64,000 bases of DNA from positions 5,290,501 to 5,354,500 of the forward strand of contig NZ_CP060488.1 of NCBI RefSeq assembly GCF_014334015.1, written 5' to 3'. The stretch's first letter is position 1, and each line of letters opens with the position of its first letter. This document shows, one piece after another, positions 35,048 to 45,328 of the stretch. The notes under the pieces are model-generated. The model worked only from the letters and a program-made list of their open reading frames with translations, searched no databases and was not told the origin of the DNA. The position numbers and the translations under genes were made by a program. Origin of the DNA: Bacteroides sp. M10 (lineage in GTDB: Bacteria; Bacteroidota; Bacteroidia; Bacteroidales; Bacteroidaceae).

Positions 35048-36727
35048 ATGTGCAAAAATCGAATGGAACAAGAACATCAGTTCATTGATTATATTGAGCA
35101 AAGCATCATCAAAAACTGGGACAAAGATGCCTTAACTGACTATAAAGGAATTACCCTCCAATATAAGGATGTAGCGCGTAAAATCGCTAAATTTCACATC
35201 GTCTTGGAAAGTGCCGGCATCCAGCCGGGAGATAAAATAGCCGTTTGCGGACGTAACAGTGCTCACTGGGCAGTTACTTTCTTGGCGACTATCACTTACG
35301 GGGCTGTTATTGTTCCCATCTTGCATGAATTCAAGGCAGATAATATTCATAATATCGTCAACCATTCCGAAGCCAAATTACTTTTCGTCGGCGACCAGGC
35401 ATGGGAGAACCTGAATGAAGATGCCATGCCTTTGTTAGAGGGCATTGCTTCGCTGGCTGATTTCTCGGCATTAGTGTCCCGGAACGAAAAACTGACTTAC
35501 GCTTTTGAACACCGGAACGCTATTTACGGCCAACAGTATCCCAAGAACTTTCGACCGGAACATATTTGTTACCGGAAAGATCGACCGGAAGAACTGGCTA
35601 TCATCAATTATACTTCCGGTACCACAGGTTACTCTAAAGGAGTGATGCTCCCCTATCGCAGTCTTTGGTCGAACGTGGCTTATTGCTTCGAAATGCTGCC
35701 CGTTAAACCGGGAGACCATATCGTTTCCATGTTGCCTATGGGACACGTGTTCGGTATGGTATATGATTTCCTTTACGGATTCTCTGCAGGTGCACACATC
35801 TATTTCCTGACGCGTATGCCGTCTCCGAAAATCATTTCCCAATCTTTCTCCGAAATCAAACCCAAAGTGATTTCTTGTGTACCGTTGATTGTGGAAAAGA
35901 TTATCAAGAAAGATATTCTTCCTAAAGTAGACAGCAAAATCGGCAAGTTATTGCTGAAAGTGCCTATTGTGAATGATAAAATCAAATCATTGGCACGACA
36001 GGCTGCCATGGAAATCTTCGGTGGAAACTTTGACGAGATCATTATCGGAGGTGCTCCTTTCAATGCGGAAGTAGAAGCTTTCCTTAAAAAGATAGGGTTC
36101 CCCTACACCATCGCTTACGGTATGACGGAATGTGGTCCGATTATTTGTTCCAGTCGTTGGGAAACACTGAAACTTGCTTCCTGCGGAAAGGCAACCAGCC
36201 GGATGGAAGTCCGCATCGACTCACCGGATCCGAAAACGCATGCCGGAGAAATCGTATGCAGAGGAATGAATATGATGCTGGGGTATTATAAAAATCCGGA
36301 AGCTACGGCACAAATTATTGATGCTAACGGTTGGCTGCATACCGGCGACCTCGGTACGTTGGATGAAGAGGGTTATGTGACAGTCCGCGGACGTAGCAAG
36401 AACCTGCTTCTCACCTCTAGCGGACAGAATATCTATCCCGAAGAAATTGAAAGCAAGCTGAACAACATGCCGTATGTTTCGGAGTCACTGATCGTCTTAC
36501 AACACGAAAAACTGGTAGCCCTGATCTACCCGGATTTCGACGATGCTTTCGCTCATGGATTGCAGCAGACGGATATTCAGAAAGTAATGGAGCAAAACCG
36601 TATCGAATTGAATCAACAGCTTCCTAACTATTCTCAAATAAGCAAGATTAAAATCCATTTTGAAGAATTTGAAAAGACTGCGAAAAAGTCAATCAAGCGC
36701 TTTATGTATCAGGAAGCAAAGGGATAA
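35048..36727 (+). CDS. Long-chain fatty acid--CoA ligase / AMP-binding enzyme
   Basis: A 559-residue ANL-superfamily ligase that activates a carboxylate with ATP and joins it to CoA. Motifs in order: the P-loop YTSGTTGYSKGVM (A3), MLPMGHVFGMVYDFLYGF, GGAPFNAEVEAFLKKIG, YGMTECGPI (A5), GWLHTGDLGTLDEEGYV (A7, adenylate Asp) and GRSKNLLLTSSGQNIYPEEIE (A8). The C-terminal subdomain ends with the catalytic-type Lys in TAKKSIKRF. Length is typical of fatty-acyl-CoA synthetases. The exact fatty acid is unknown. A palindromic repeat (36731-36818) follows the stop codon. Confidence 0.85.
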   Translation: MCKNRMEQEHQFIDYIEQSIIKNWDKDALTDYKGITLQYKDVARKIAKFHIVLESAGIQPGDKIAVCGRNSAHWAVTFLATITYGAVIVPILHEFKADNIHNIVNHSEAKLLFVGDQAWENLNEDAMPLLEGIASLADFSALVSRNEKLTYAFEHRNAIYGQQYPKNFRPEHICYRKDRPEELAIINYTSGTTGYSKGVMLPYRSLWSNVAYCFEMLPVKPGDHIVSMLPMGHVFGMVYDFLYGFSAGAHIYFLTRMPSPKIISQSFSEIKPKVISCVPLIVEKIIKKDILPKVDSKIGKLLLKVPIVNDKIKSLARQAAMEIFGGNFDEIIIGGAPFNAEVEAFLKKIGFPYTIAYGMTECGPIICSSRWETLKLASCGKATSRMEVRIDSPDPKTHAGEIVCRGMNMMLGYYKNPEATAQIIDANGWLHTGDLGTLDEEGYVTVRGRSKNLLLTSSGQNIYPEEIESKLNNMPYVSESLIVLQHEKLVALIYPDFDDAFAHGLQQTDIQKVMEQNRIELNQQLPNYSQISKIKIHFEEFEKTAKKSIKRFMYQEAKG

Positions 36728-36730
36728 ACA

Positions 36731-36818
36731 AATATTTAAACGCAGATTAACGCGGATTATCGCAAATTAATTTATCTTTTAAAATCTGCGATAATCCGCG
36801 TTAATCTGCGTTTAAATA
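36731..36818. repeat. Long palindromic repeat, copy 2 of 4
   Basis: Perfect 33-nt arms at 36731-36763 and 36786-36818 with a 22-nt loop. The left arm begins ATATTTAAACGCAGATTAAC. In this copy two A bases found in the others are GG, and the opposite arm carries CC, so pairing is kept. It lies between convergent genes and can act as a terminator. Confidence 0.92.
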
Positions 36819-36825
36819 TAATCTA

Positions 36826-38838
36826 TTAATTAAGTGTCATAAATGAAATAGCCTGTCCGCCTCCGGCAGCCATTCGTATGTTCAACGTATTTTCAGAAGT
36901 AACCGTTTGTTCCGTTATCTGGTAATCCGTAGGATTTGATTTCCAATCCGCATTCTCTCCATCCGCATAGATGACAGCTTTATACTGTTTGCCCGGTTCC
37001 AGGAAATCCAGTTTTATTTCCAGTGTACGGGGTTTCTCGTTCGTTGCCGCTCCCAAGAAATAGTTGCCTTTTGCTTTACGCACGATGGCTACAAATTCCC
37101 CCGGTTCTCCTGCCAATGCTTTCGATTCGTCACAATCCGGATCAAAATCGCGGAAGAACTGGAAAGCCGGATGGCCTTCATAATTTTCAATCATATCAGA
37201 TGCCATCTGCAAGGGAGAATACAAAATCACCCAGTTAGCAAGCTGTTTCGCCAATGTTGTATTCACACGGCTGTTTCCTTTATCCTGATCGTTCCATTTC
37301 TGGCGACGGGGAGAATCTTTGGTATTCAGAAACAAAATATCAAACGTACCCGGTGTATAATCCAGCGGACCGGACAGCATACGGGTGAACGGCAACATGA
37401 CATGATGAGACGGAGGATTTCCTTCGCTCCATGCATTCCATTCCATCCCTCTCACTCCTTCACGTGTCATCATATTAGGCCATGTACGACGGATACCGGT
37501 ATCTTTAATAGGTTCGTGCGCATCCAGCGTCATCTTGTGACGGGCAGCTGTTTCCACCACTTTCTGATAGTGGTTGACTCCATATTGGCTGTGATGAAGA
37601 TAACCATTCGGGAAAGCTCCCGCATATCCTGTCTTCAGGACATGGATACCGTGGTCTGTGTACCATTGCATAGCATGATCCATCTGGCGCTCATAATTGG
37701 GAATATTCCCTCCGGTCTCGTGATGGCCGATAACTTCAACTCCTTTTTCCTTTGCATAACGAACCACTTCATCAATGTCAAAGTCAGCATACGGTTTCGT
37801 AAAGTCAAAGTTTTGCATACCACCCCAGCTTTCCCAGCCTTCATTCCAACCTTCAAACAAAACGCCTTCAATCTGATTGGCAGCGGCAAAATCAATGTAT
37901 TTCTTGGCATTGACAGTAGTGGCTCCATGACGTTCATCCATCTTCCAGGTTTCTACGCCGAGATGCATTCCCCACCATACACCTACATATTTCATCGGAC
38001 GAATCCAATCGGTCGTTTCTATTTTACTTGGTTCATTCAGATTTAAAATCATAGCCGAATTAATCAGACTAACGGCATCCGGAACAATCTGAATAGTACG
38101 CCAGGAAGTAGTGAAATGATTACCTTTACGCACTTTCACACCATCAGGCCATGGAGCAAGTTCAGCTTTCAACGTATAGTTTCCTGCCTGCTTCAAAGTC
38201 ATTTCCGAAAAATCGTACAATGCCGCTTCATGAATACTTCCGTAGACACCATCGGCAGTTTTAAAGGTGAAAGGAGTATTGGCTGTCTCCACCTCGGAAA
38301 TGGGACGTTGCGCATAAAGCAATTCATAAGTTTCGGCGCTGGCAGGAATAGACCATGATGTACCGTCCTGACGAAAACGGAAAGTTGTCAATTCATCCGT
38401 AATCAATAGGGAATCCGCTGCGGGCACATTATATTCATAACGGAACCCTACCCCATCATCAAACACACGGAAACGAAGCGTTAACTCCACCTGATCTTTA
38501 TTGACCAGATTTACTGCCATCTCATTATAATGATTCCTATTGGTTTTATTTTCACCCCATGGTTGCGTCCATGTTTCATCCTTACTGTCGAAAGTCGTGT
38601 TTTTTATCTGAAATCCTCCGCCCAGGTCGATACCGTTTTTCTCCGTAAATCCCAAAGTCGAATTTTCAATCAACAATGAGTCACCTACTAAAACGTTATA
38701 CAACGGTTTGCCGTTGTCGTCTACTGTTAAAGCCATTTTGATATGACCGTCCGGCGATTTCACTTCTGTTTTCGGACTGCTACACCCGTAACATCCCAGC
38801 ACACACAGAAAAGCTCCAATGACATAATTTATTTTCAT
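36826..38838 (-). CDS. Glycoside hydrolase family 97 (SusB-like)
   Basis: A 670-residue exo-glycosidase with a signal ending at a lipobox (VLGCYGC), predicted as an outer-envelope lipoprotein. GH97 features: N-terminal beta-sandwich starting EVKSPDGHIKMALTVDDNGKPLY, then the catalytic barrel beginning KYVGVWWGMHLGVETW, with VLFEGWNEGWESW, VIGHHETGGNIPNYERQMDHAM and GVRGMEWNAWSEGNPPSHH holding conserved acids. GH97 enzymes act on alpha-glucosides (inverting, as SusB) or alpha-galactosides (retaining). The HHET motif favours the inverting group, but this call is tentative. No Sus transporter genes are nearby. Confidence 0.88.
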   Translation of the reverse strand: MKINYVIGAFLCVLGCYGCSSPKTEVKSPDGHIKMALTVDDNGKPLYNVLVGDSLLIENSTLGFTEKNGIDLGGGFQIKNTTFDSKDETWTQPWGENKTNRNHYNEMAVNLVNKDQVELTLRFRVFDDGVGFRYEYNVPAADSLLITDELTTFRFRQDGTSWSIPASAETYELLYAQRPISEVETANTPFTFKTADGVYGSIHEAALYDFSEMTLKQAGNYTLKAELAPWPDGVKVRKGNHFTTSWRTIQIVPDAVSLINSAMILNLNEPSKIETTDWIRPMKYVGVWWGMHLGVETWKMDERHGATTVNAKKYIDFAAANQIEGVLFEGWNEGWESWGGMQNFDFTKPYADFDIDEVVRYAKEKGVEVIGHHETGGNIPNYERQMDHAMQWYTDHGIHVLKTGYAGAFPNGYLHHSQYGVNHYQKVVETAARHKMTLDAHEPIKDTGIRRTWPNMMTREGVRGMEWNAWSEGNPPSHHVMLPFTRMLSGPLDYTPGTFDILFLNTKDSPRRQKWNDQDKGNSRVNTTLAKQLANWVILYSPLQMASDMIENYEGHPAFQFFRDFDPDCDESKALAGEPGEFVAIVRKAKGNYFLGAATNEKPRTLEIKLDFLEPGKQYKAVIYADGENADWKSNPTDYQITEQTVTSENTLNIRMAAGGGQAISFMTLN

Positions 38839-38929
38839 AGCATATCTATTGTTTGTATATAGTACAACTCAAAAAGAAGAAACACTTAAATGTAGGGCGG
38901 ATTTCTTTCTCCGGATGCCGGGAAAAAAG

Positions 38930-38937
38930 TATCTTTG
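38930..38937 (+). promoter_or_regulatory. -7 promoter element of the OmpR-type regulator operon
   Basis: TATCTTTG matches TAnnTTTG, 20-27 bp before the regulator ATG at 38957. Confidence 0.5.
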
Positions 38938-38956
38938 CACATAAACAATCTGAATT

Positions 38957-39631
38957 ATGGCAAAGATACTATTGGTTGAAGATGAAATTAACATCGCCTC
39001 TTTCATCGAACGGGGACTCAAAGAATTCGGGCATTCGGTAACCGTCTGCCATGACGGGAATACGGGTTGGAAAATCCTTCAGGACGAACCTTTCGACCTT
39101 TTAATACTGGACATTATCATGCCTAAAATAAATGGTTTGGAGCTTTGCCGACTTTATCGCCAAATGTTCGGGTATCAAATCCCGGTAATCATGCTGACAG
39201 CTTTAGGAACAACCGAAGACATCGTCAAAGGACTGGATGCGGGAGCAGATGATTATCTCGTCAAACCTTTTAGTTTCCAAGAACTGGAAGCACGCATCAA
39301 AGCCCTGTTGAGACGCAACAAAGAAGTCCCTTCCAATCTATTGACATGCGATAACCTGGTATTGGACTGCAATACTCGAAAAGCCAAAAGGGGGGACATA
39401 GACATCGACCTTACCGTTAAAGAATACCGCCTGCTCGAATATTTCATGACTCATCAAGGGGTTGCCCTCTCACGTATCACCCTGCTCAAAGATGTATGGG
39501 ACAAGAATTTTGATACCAATACCAACATCGTAGATGTTTACGTAAACTATCTCCGGGTAAAGATTGATCGTGACTTTGATAAAAAGCTGATCCATACAGT
39601 CGTAGGATTAGGATATATCATGAATACTTAA
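38957..39631 (+). CDS. Response regulator, OmpR family (CusR/CzcR-like)
   Basis: A 224-residue two-component regulator: receiver domain 1-118 (acidic pair DE at 10-11, phospho-acceptor D52 in LLILDIIMPK, conserved K in YLVKPFSFQEL) and winged-helix DNA-binding domain 128-224 (RGDIDIDLTVKEYRLLEYFM, HTVVGLGYIMN). Followed 20 bp later by its kinase. It converges with a heavy-metal efflux operon (41072-46594), so it probably controls that operon, as CusRS/CzcRS do elsewhere. A pair of direct repeats before the operon (46695-46713) is a candidate binding site. Confidence 0.92.
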   Translation: MAKILLVEDEINIASFIERGLKEFGHSVTVCHDGNTGWKILQDEPFDLLILDIIMPKINGLELCRLYRQMFGYQIPVIMLTALGTTEDIVKGLDAGADDYLVKPFSFQELEARIKALLRRNKEVPSNLLTCDNLVLDCNTRKAKRGDIDIDLTVKEYRLLEYFMTHQGVALSRITLLKDVWDKNFDTNTNIVDVYVNYLRVKIDRDFDKKLIHTVVGLGYIMNT

Positions 39632-39650
39632 ACTCCCAAGCACACCGGCT

Positions 39651-40982
39651 ATGAAAATAGGTTCTAAAATAGCTCTCTTCTATACATTAATCAGTGTACT
39701 GACCACTGTCATCATCATTGCTGTATTTTATATTTTCAGTACGCAGTACATCAATAAACTTTATGCTTCTTACCTGCGTGAAAAAGCCTACCTGACCGCG
39801 CAGAAGCATTGGGAAAAAGATGAAGTAGACGAACAGAGCTACCAGATTATCCAGCGCAAATATGACGAACTCCTGCCCGAAGCCCATGAGATTCTTTTAA
39901 ATATGGACAGTCTCTCCGAAGTACGTGATACGCTGAATAAATACCTCACACAACACCAGCAAGCTCTTCTGCTGGCAGGACAGGACAGCATCCCCTTCTC
40001 CTTCAAATATAAGGATCAACTGGGAGCCGCCCTTTATTATCCGGATAATGAAGGAAACTTTATCGTACTCGTCATGTCACGGAATGCCTACGGAACAGAA
40101 ATCAAGGAACACTTATTATTGCTTTCCATATTTCTCATCTTAGCCAGTTCCGTCCTGATCTTTTTTATCGGAAAAATATATTCCGGCCGTATTCTGGTTC
40201 CCCTGCAACACATACTAAAGGAATTGAAAAGAATACGTGCCAACAGTCTGAACCGCCGATTAAAGACCACTGGCAATAATGACGAGCTGGAGGACATGAT
40301 AAAGACATTAAATAGCATGCTCGACCGTCTGGACAGTGCATTCAAGGCAGAGAAATCCTTTGTCAGTCATGCTTCACATGAGTTGAACAATCCGATTACT
40401 GCCATTCAGGGAGAATGTGAAATCAGTCTGCTGAAAGAAAGAAGCACGGGGGAATACATTGAATCTCTCCAACGAATTTCTTCGGAAAGCAAACGGTTAT
40501 CCAATCTGATCCGGCATCTTCTTTTTCTTTCACGACAAGAAGAAGAACTCCTGAAAAACAATATTGAAGAGATTATTCTGGCCGATATATTAAAAGAGTT
40601 GACAGCTTCCGATGAGAGAATCCATCTTCATTTGGAAGAGACAGACCGCCAGATGACTGTAAAAGCCAATCCGTATCTGTTGAAGATAGCATTAAAGAAT
40701 ATAATAGATAACGCCTGCAAATACTCTGATAAAGAAGTAAATGTGACTCTCTACCGGGAGCAACAACAAGTCATTCTTGATATAGAAGACCGGGGAATCG
40801 GTATTCCACAAGAAGAAATAGAACACATATTCCAGTCTTTCTATCGGGGCAGTAATACCCGGGACTATGCCGGACAAGGCATCGGACTTAGCCTGACCCT
40901 GAAAATCATCTCTGCTTATCACGCAAAGTTGGATATATTTTCAGAAATAGAAAAAGGAACAAAAGTACGGGTGATTTTTTAA
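39651..40982 (+). CDS. Sensor histidine kinase (CusS/CzcS-like)
   Basis: A 443-residue membrane kinase. Two membrane segments (about 8-28 and 160-185) flank a periplasmic sensor domain of about 130 residues; a HAMP domain follows (RILVPLQHILKELKRI), then the H-box SHASHELNNPITAIQG (His about 243), NIIDNACKYS (N-box), GIGIPQEEIEHIFQSFYRG and QGIGLSLTLKII (G-boxes). The next genes on the other strand form a metal efflux system, so Cu+, Ag+, Zn2+ or Co2+ is a plausible signal. The metal is not identifiable. Confidence 0.9.
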   Translation: MKIGSKIALFYTLISVLTTVIIIAVFYIFSTQYINKLYASYLREKAYLTAQKHWEKDEVDEQSYQIIQRKYDELLPEAHEILLNMDSLSEVRDTLNKYLTQHQQALLLAGQDSIPFSFKYKDQLGAALYYPDNEGNFIVLVMSRNAYGTEIKEHLLLLSIFLILASSVLIFFIGKIYSGRILVPLQHILKELKRIRANSLNRRLKTTGNNDELEDMIKTLNSMLDRLDSAFKAEKSFVSHASHELNNPITAIQGECEISLLKERSTGEYIESLQRISSESKRLSNLIRHLLFLSRQEEELLKNNIEEIILADILKELTASDERIHLHLEETDRQMTVKANPYLLKIALKNIIDNACKYSDKEVNVTLYREQQQVILDIEDRGIGIPQEEIEHIFQSFYRGSNTRDYAGQGIGLSLTLKIISAYHAKLDIFSEIEKGTKVRVIF

Positions 40983-41071
40983 TTCACCTTTCTTTTATTC
41001 CTTTCTCCCTCTACCTACTGAAAACCTACAAATTTAATCTATGAGAGTTTTTTTCACAGGATAGAAATGAA

Positions 41072-44000
41072 CTAAATACGTCTTTGCAATAACTTTCCAT
41101 TTTTATCATATAACATTCGTTCATATACCACTTCCACAATAAGAGGAAAGACAAACAGAGCAAAGAAAGTCGCTCCTATCAATCCACCGATAATGACAAT
41201 AGCCAACGGACGCTGTGATTCCGAACCAATTCCATGACTCATGGCAGCGGGCATCAAACCGATAGCTGCCATTGCCGCTGTCATAATCACAGGGCGGATA
41301 CGCGAGCGCACTCCTTCCTTAGTGGCTTTCTCCAAGGGCGAACCGAGTTTTAGATTCGCCTTTATATCGGAAATCATAATCACCCCATTCTGAATACAAA
41401 TACCAAACAAGGCAATAAAACCGATACCGGCAGAAATGGAGAAGTTGAACTGCGTTATCAGAAGAGCCACAATACCACCCACGGCGGCAAACGGTACATT
41501 CAACAATACCAGTCCCGCATCCCGCGCATTAGAGAATAGAATAAACAGGATGATAAAGATAATAGCAATACTGATAGGAACAACCTGTGCCAGACGTTTC
41601 GTTGCACGTTGCTGGTTCTCAAAATCGCCCGTCCATTTCAACGAATAGCCTGCCGGCAGATGTACGGAAGCATTCACCTTTTTCTGCGCCTCGGCAACTG
41701 CCGTACCCATATCACGACCTCTCACCGAGAATTTCACCGCACAGAAACGAGCGTGATTATCACGGAATATCAATAATGGTCCCGTAATCGTCGTTATATC
41801 TGCCAATTCTTTGATAGGTACCATCGTTCCATCCATCGCCGGAACCAATATCTTACCTATCTCCTCTTCATTCTGGCGGAATTGTTCACTGTATCTTACC
41901 ATGATATTGAACTTCCGCTCATCCTCATACAACAGTGAAGCCGATTTTCCGCCAATAGCCATTTCGATAATTGATTGCACATCTTCCTTAGCAACCCCAT
42001 AACGCGCCAACTGGCGTTCATTCAACTCTATGCGAAGCTCCGGCTGACCGATGTTCCGAATCACACCCAAGTCTTCAATTCCCTGAACCGTACTAAGAAT
42101 CTTATCTATCTGAACCGCATATTTCTCCGACTCATACAAGTCTTTACCAAACACTTTCACCGCAATAGATCCTTTCACACCGGAAGCAGCTTCCTCCACA
42201 TTATCGGTAATCGGTTGTGAGAAATTGAAGTCAATACCGGGATAAATGGATAAATCATCCTGCATCTTATCAATCAGTTCCAGTTTTGTCAACTTGCTCT
42301 CCCATTCCTTTTCGGGATAAATATCAACGTGGAACTCGATATTATAAAATCCGGTAGCATCTGTACCGTCATTCGGTCGTCCGGTTTGCGACAGCACTTG
42401 CCGCACTTCCGGAAATGTTAATAGTTTCTTTCTCATTTTATTGGCAAGAGTCACCGATTCATCCAACGAAATGCTCTGTGGCAAAGTAGCACGAATATAG
42501 ATAGATCCCTCATTCAACTGCGGAAGGAACTCCGTACCCAGGAAAGAGAAAAGCCATAATCCGACACCTGCTATTACGGTTGCCATTCCGATGGTCAGTT
42601 TTCTGTGCGCATAGAATAAATCAAAAAGAGCCGAACACTTTGCATTGATAAAATGGACAAAACGGTTGTTTTTCTCACGGACATTCTTCTTCAGTAACAT
42701 GGAAGACATCACCGGAACCAATGTCAATGTAAAGATCAAAGCTCCCAACAGTGCAAAGCCCAACGTGTATGCCAAAGGAGAGAACATCTTTCCTTCTACC
42801 TTCTGGAAAGAGAAGATAGGAATCAATGCAGTGATGATAATCAATTTAGAGAAGAAAACCGCTTTCGCCTTGTCTTTTGCCGTGTGACGGATCAGTCCCA
42901 TTTTAGACATCACATTAAAAGCAGGCATCCCCACTTCCCTCGCTTTCTTGTCCAAAGCCACAAACACTCCTTCCACCATCACCACGGCCCCGTCAATAAT
43001 AATACCGAAGTCTATGGCTCCCATAGAAAGCAGATTGGCGGACATTCCCATCACCCGTAAACAGATAAATGCGAACAAAAGGGCTAATGGGATAACGACA
43101 GCAACAATCACGGTAGTCCGCCAATCTGCCATAAAGATCAATACAATAAACGTAACCAATAATATTCCTTCAATCAGGTTATGCGTCACAGTCTTTACCG
43201 CCAGATTCACCAAGTCCTCCCGGTCATAGAATGCCACTATCTTCACATCTTTCGGAAGCACATTCTGATTCAAGTCTTCTATTTTATCTTTCAGGTTTGC
43301 AATCACCTCACCCGGATTCTCTCCTTTCCGCATGACTACAATCCCCTGTACAACATCATTCTCATCCATTCGGCCCACTTGTCCCAGACGAGGCAGACAG
43401 GATTCGTGTACATCGGCAAGATTCTTCACCAGAATCGGAGTGCCATTGATGTTTTTCACTACGATATTTCTCAATTCATCCAGATCGTTAATCAAACCGA
43501 TTCCACGAACCACATAAGCTTGCGAACTTTTAGTGATAACATCTCCTCCTACATTAATATTACTTTTAGCTATCGCATCATACAGTTCCAAAGAGGTAAT
43601 GCCATAATTAATCAACTGGTGAGGATTCACACTTACCTCAAACGTCTTCACCTCTCCGCCGAAGCTCACAATATCCGCTACGCCGGACACCGAACGGAGA
43701 TTACGTTCAATCACCCAATCCTGAATCGTTTTCAGTTCCCGCACACTGCGCTTGTCACTACGCAGCGTATAACGGAATATTTCTCCCGTCGGTCCATACA
43801 GAGGTTGTACTTCCGGAGTTACCCCGTCCGGAAGGTCAGCATCATTCAATAAATTATATACCTGTTGACGTGCGGTGAAATCATCGACACGATCTTCAAA
43901 CATTACATTGATGACAGAAAGCCCGAAAAGAGTGGTGGAACGAATATCCGTTTTCTTCTGAACGGGATTCATCGCAATCTCAACAGGAATGGTGATAAAC

Positions 44001-44197
44001 TTCTCTACCTCTTCGGCACTACGCCCCGGCCATTGCGTGATAATCGTCACTTTCGTATTCGTCACATCCGGGAAAGCATCTATCGGAGTATGTTTAAAGG
44101 AAACAGCTCCGGCTATAACGGCAATCGCTGTACAGAAGAAAATAAAGAATTTATTCTTCAGCGAGAAAGCCACTATATTATCTATGAATTTGTGCAT
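41072..44197 (-). CDS. Heavy-metal efflux RND transporter (CusA/CzcA family)
   Basis: A 1041-residue inner-membrane proton-driven pump with twelve membrane helices and two large periplasmic loops. The N-terminal segment (FIFFCTAIAVIAGAVSFKHTPIDAFPDVTN) and AIDFGIIIDGAVVMVEGV in TM4 (acidic residues that drive proton flow) are typical of HME-RND pumps. Length matches CusA/CzcA (about 1040). It is the last gene of a CBA operon after the adaptor (15-bp gap). TM4 reads with Asp residues as in CzcA-type pumps; the exported ion cannot be fixed. Converges with the kinase gene. Confidence 0.92.
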   Translation of the reverse strand: MHKFIDNIVAFSLKNKFFIFFCTAIAVIAGAVSFKHTPIDAFPDVTNTKVTIITQWPGRSAEEVEKFITIPVEIAMNPVQKKTDIRSTTLFGLSVINVMFEDRVDDFTARQQVYNLLNDADLPDGVTPEVQPLYGPTGEIFRYTLRSDKRSVRELKTIQDWVIERNLRSVSGVADIVSFGGEVKTFEVSVNPHQLINYGITSLELYDAIAKSNINVGGDVITKSSQAYVVRGIGLINDLDELRNIVVKNINGTPILVKNLADVHESCLPRLGQVGRMDENDVVQGIVVMRKGENPGEVIANLKDKIEDLNQNVLPKDVKIVAFYDREDLVNLAVKTVTHNLIEGILLVTFIVLIFMADWRTTVIVAVVIPLALLFAFICLRVMGMSANLLSMGAIDFGIIIDGAVVMVEGVFVALDKKAREVGMPAFNVMSKMGLIRHTAKDKAKAVFFSKLIIITALIPIFSFQKVEGKMFSPLAYTLGFALLGALIFTLTLVPVMSSMLLKKNVREKNNRFVHFINAKCSALFDLFYAHRKLTIGMATVIAGVGLWLFSFLGTEFLPQLNEGSIYIRATLPQSISLDESVTLANKMRKKLLTFPEVRQVLSQTGRPNDGTDATGFYNIEFHVDIYPEKEWESKLTKLELIDKMQDDLSIYPGIDFNFSQPITDNVEEAASGVKGSIAVKVFGKDLYESEKYAVQIDKILSTVQGIEDLGVIRNIGQPELRIELNERQLARYGVAKEDVQSIIEMAIGGKSASLLYEDERKFNIMVRYSEQFRQNEEEIGKILVPAMDGTMVPIKELADITTITGPLLIFRDNHARFCAVKFSVRGRDMGTAVAEAQKKVNASVHLPAGYSLKWTGDFENQQRATKRLAQVVPISIAIIFIILFILFSNARDAGLVLLNVPFAAVGGIVALLITQFNFSISAGIGFIALFGICIQNGVIMISDIKANLKLGSPLEKATKEGVRSRIRPVIMTAAMAAIGLMPAAMSHGIGSESQRPLAIVIIGGLIGATFFALFVFPLIVEVVYERMLYDKNGKLLQRRI

Positions 44198-44211
44198 ACT
44201 ATTTTCTGTTT

Positions 44212-45306
44212 TTAATCTGCATTCAACGCATTATATACCAACAATACATTATTATTCAGCACTCTGTCTCCCTCGGAAAGTCCGGAACGGATATAGCACT
44301 CCTTGCTCAACTGCTTGTACACATCCACCTCTTTCACCTGCAAACGCTGATCCGGCTCCACCACGACTATATAATTCTTTCCTCCTTCAAATACCAGTGC
44401 ATGAGCATCGATACGAGGCATGGAAGTTCCATCCGCTTTACATTTCACACTTACATTCGTAAACATCCCCGGTTTCAACAAATACTCTTCATTCTTCAAT
44501 TTGATGCGGACATTCATCGTTTTACTTTCACTATTCAACAAATGATACACCTTATCAATCGTACCGGCAAACATCTTATCCGGATAAGCCAACGTAGAAA
44601 TGCGTACGGAAGCACCTTCGGAAACCTTACTGATATCGCTTTCATACACATCCGCCATCACCCATACGTCTGACAACCCCGAAATCGTGAACAGTTCTTC
44701 ACTCTGATCCGGACGCAACTGCATATCCCTGCTGATTTGTTTCTCCACAATAAACCCCGAAACGGGAGATTTCAGCTGATAATAAGCATTTCCGGAGAAA
44801 TTATAAATAGAGAAAACATCCTTTATTCTTCTTTCTTCGGCTTCGGCACTTGTCAACTCCTGCTTCGCCTGAAGTACATCTTTATCCGAAGCCATGCCGG
44901 AAGCATACATATCCTGCGTAGCATCCATATTTCTGCGTGCCAGCAATAATTGTTGTTCCGCCTCTTTCAATTGCTTTTCATAATCTGCCACTTCTCCACT
45001 GCGGATGACTGCCAATACATCTCCCTTACGAACAAAGTCTCCTATTTCAGCCTTCAGTTCTGTTACCGTACCTCCAAACATCGGATATACATGTGCCACC
45101 TGATTCTCATTAAAAGTGACCCGCCCGTTCAACGTCAGTTCGTCAATCACCTCTTGAACGTGAACCGTATCGACAGATACAATTCTCAACAAGCTATCTG
45201 TCAGGCATAAGGCAGTCGGTTCAACATTCGTTTGTTCTCCTTTACCGGAGCATGCTCCCAATATGGTAGTAAGCAATATGCAAGAAAGGAATTTATTCCA
45301 GTTCAT
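44212..45306 (-). CDS. RND efflux periplasmic adaptor subunit (CusB/CzcB family), lipoprotein
   Basis: A 364-residue membrane-fusion protein. The signal carries a lipobox (ILGACSG), so it is a lipid-anchored adaptor. The biotinyl-lipoyl-like domain is split by a helical hairpin with coiled coil (DYEKQLKEAEQQLLLARRNMDATQ...EELTSAEAEERR), then a beta-barrel (LSDVWVMADVYESDISKVSEGA) and membrane-proximal domain. It links the RND pump at 41072 to the outer-membrane channel at 45329. The gaps to both neighbours are short (14 and 22 bp). Confidence 0.9.
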   Translation of the reverse strand: MNWNKFLSCILLTTILGACSGKGEQTNVEPTALCLTDSLLRIVSVDTVHVQEVIDELTLNGRVTFNENQVAHVYPMFGGTVTELKAEIGDFVRKGDVLAVIRSGEVADYEKQLKEAEQQLLLARRNMDATQDMYASGMASDKDVLQAKQELTSAEAEERRIKDVFSIYNFSGNAYYQLKSPVSGFIVEKQISRDMQLRPDQSEELFTISGLSDVWVMADVYESDISKVSEGASVRISTLAYPDKMFAGTIDKVYHLLNSESKTMNVRIKLKNEEYLLKPGMFTNVSVKCKADGTSMPRIDAHALVFEGGKNYIVVVEPDQRLQVKEVDVYKQLSKECYIRSGLSEGDRVLNNNVLLVYNALNAD

Positions 45307-45328
45307 AGTCTTTGATAATTTATGAATA

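Noticed and set aside
37171..38046. Long plus-strand open frame inside the GH97 gene
   Set aside because: It is antisense to a conserved enzyme and contains no domain that I recognise.
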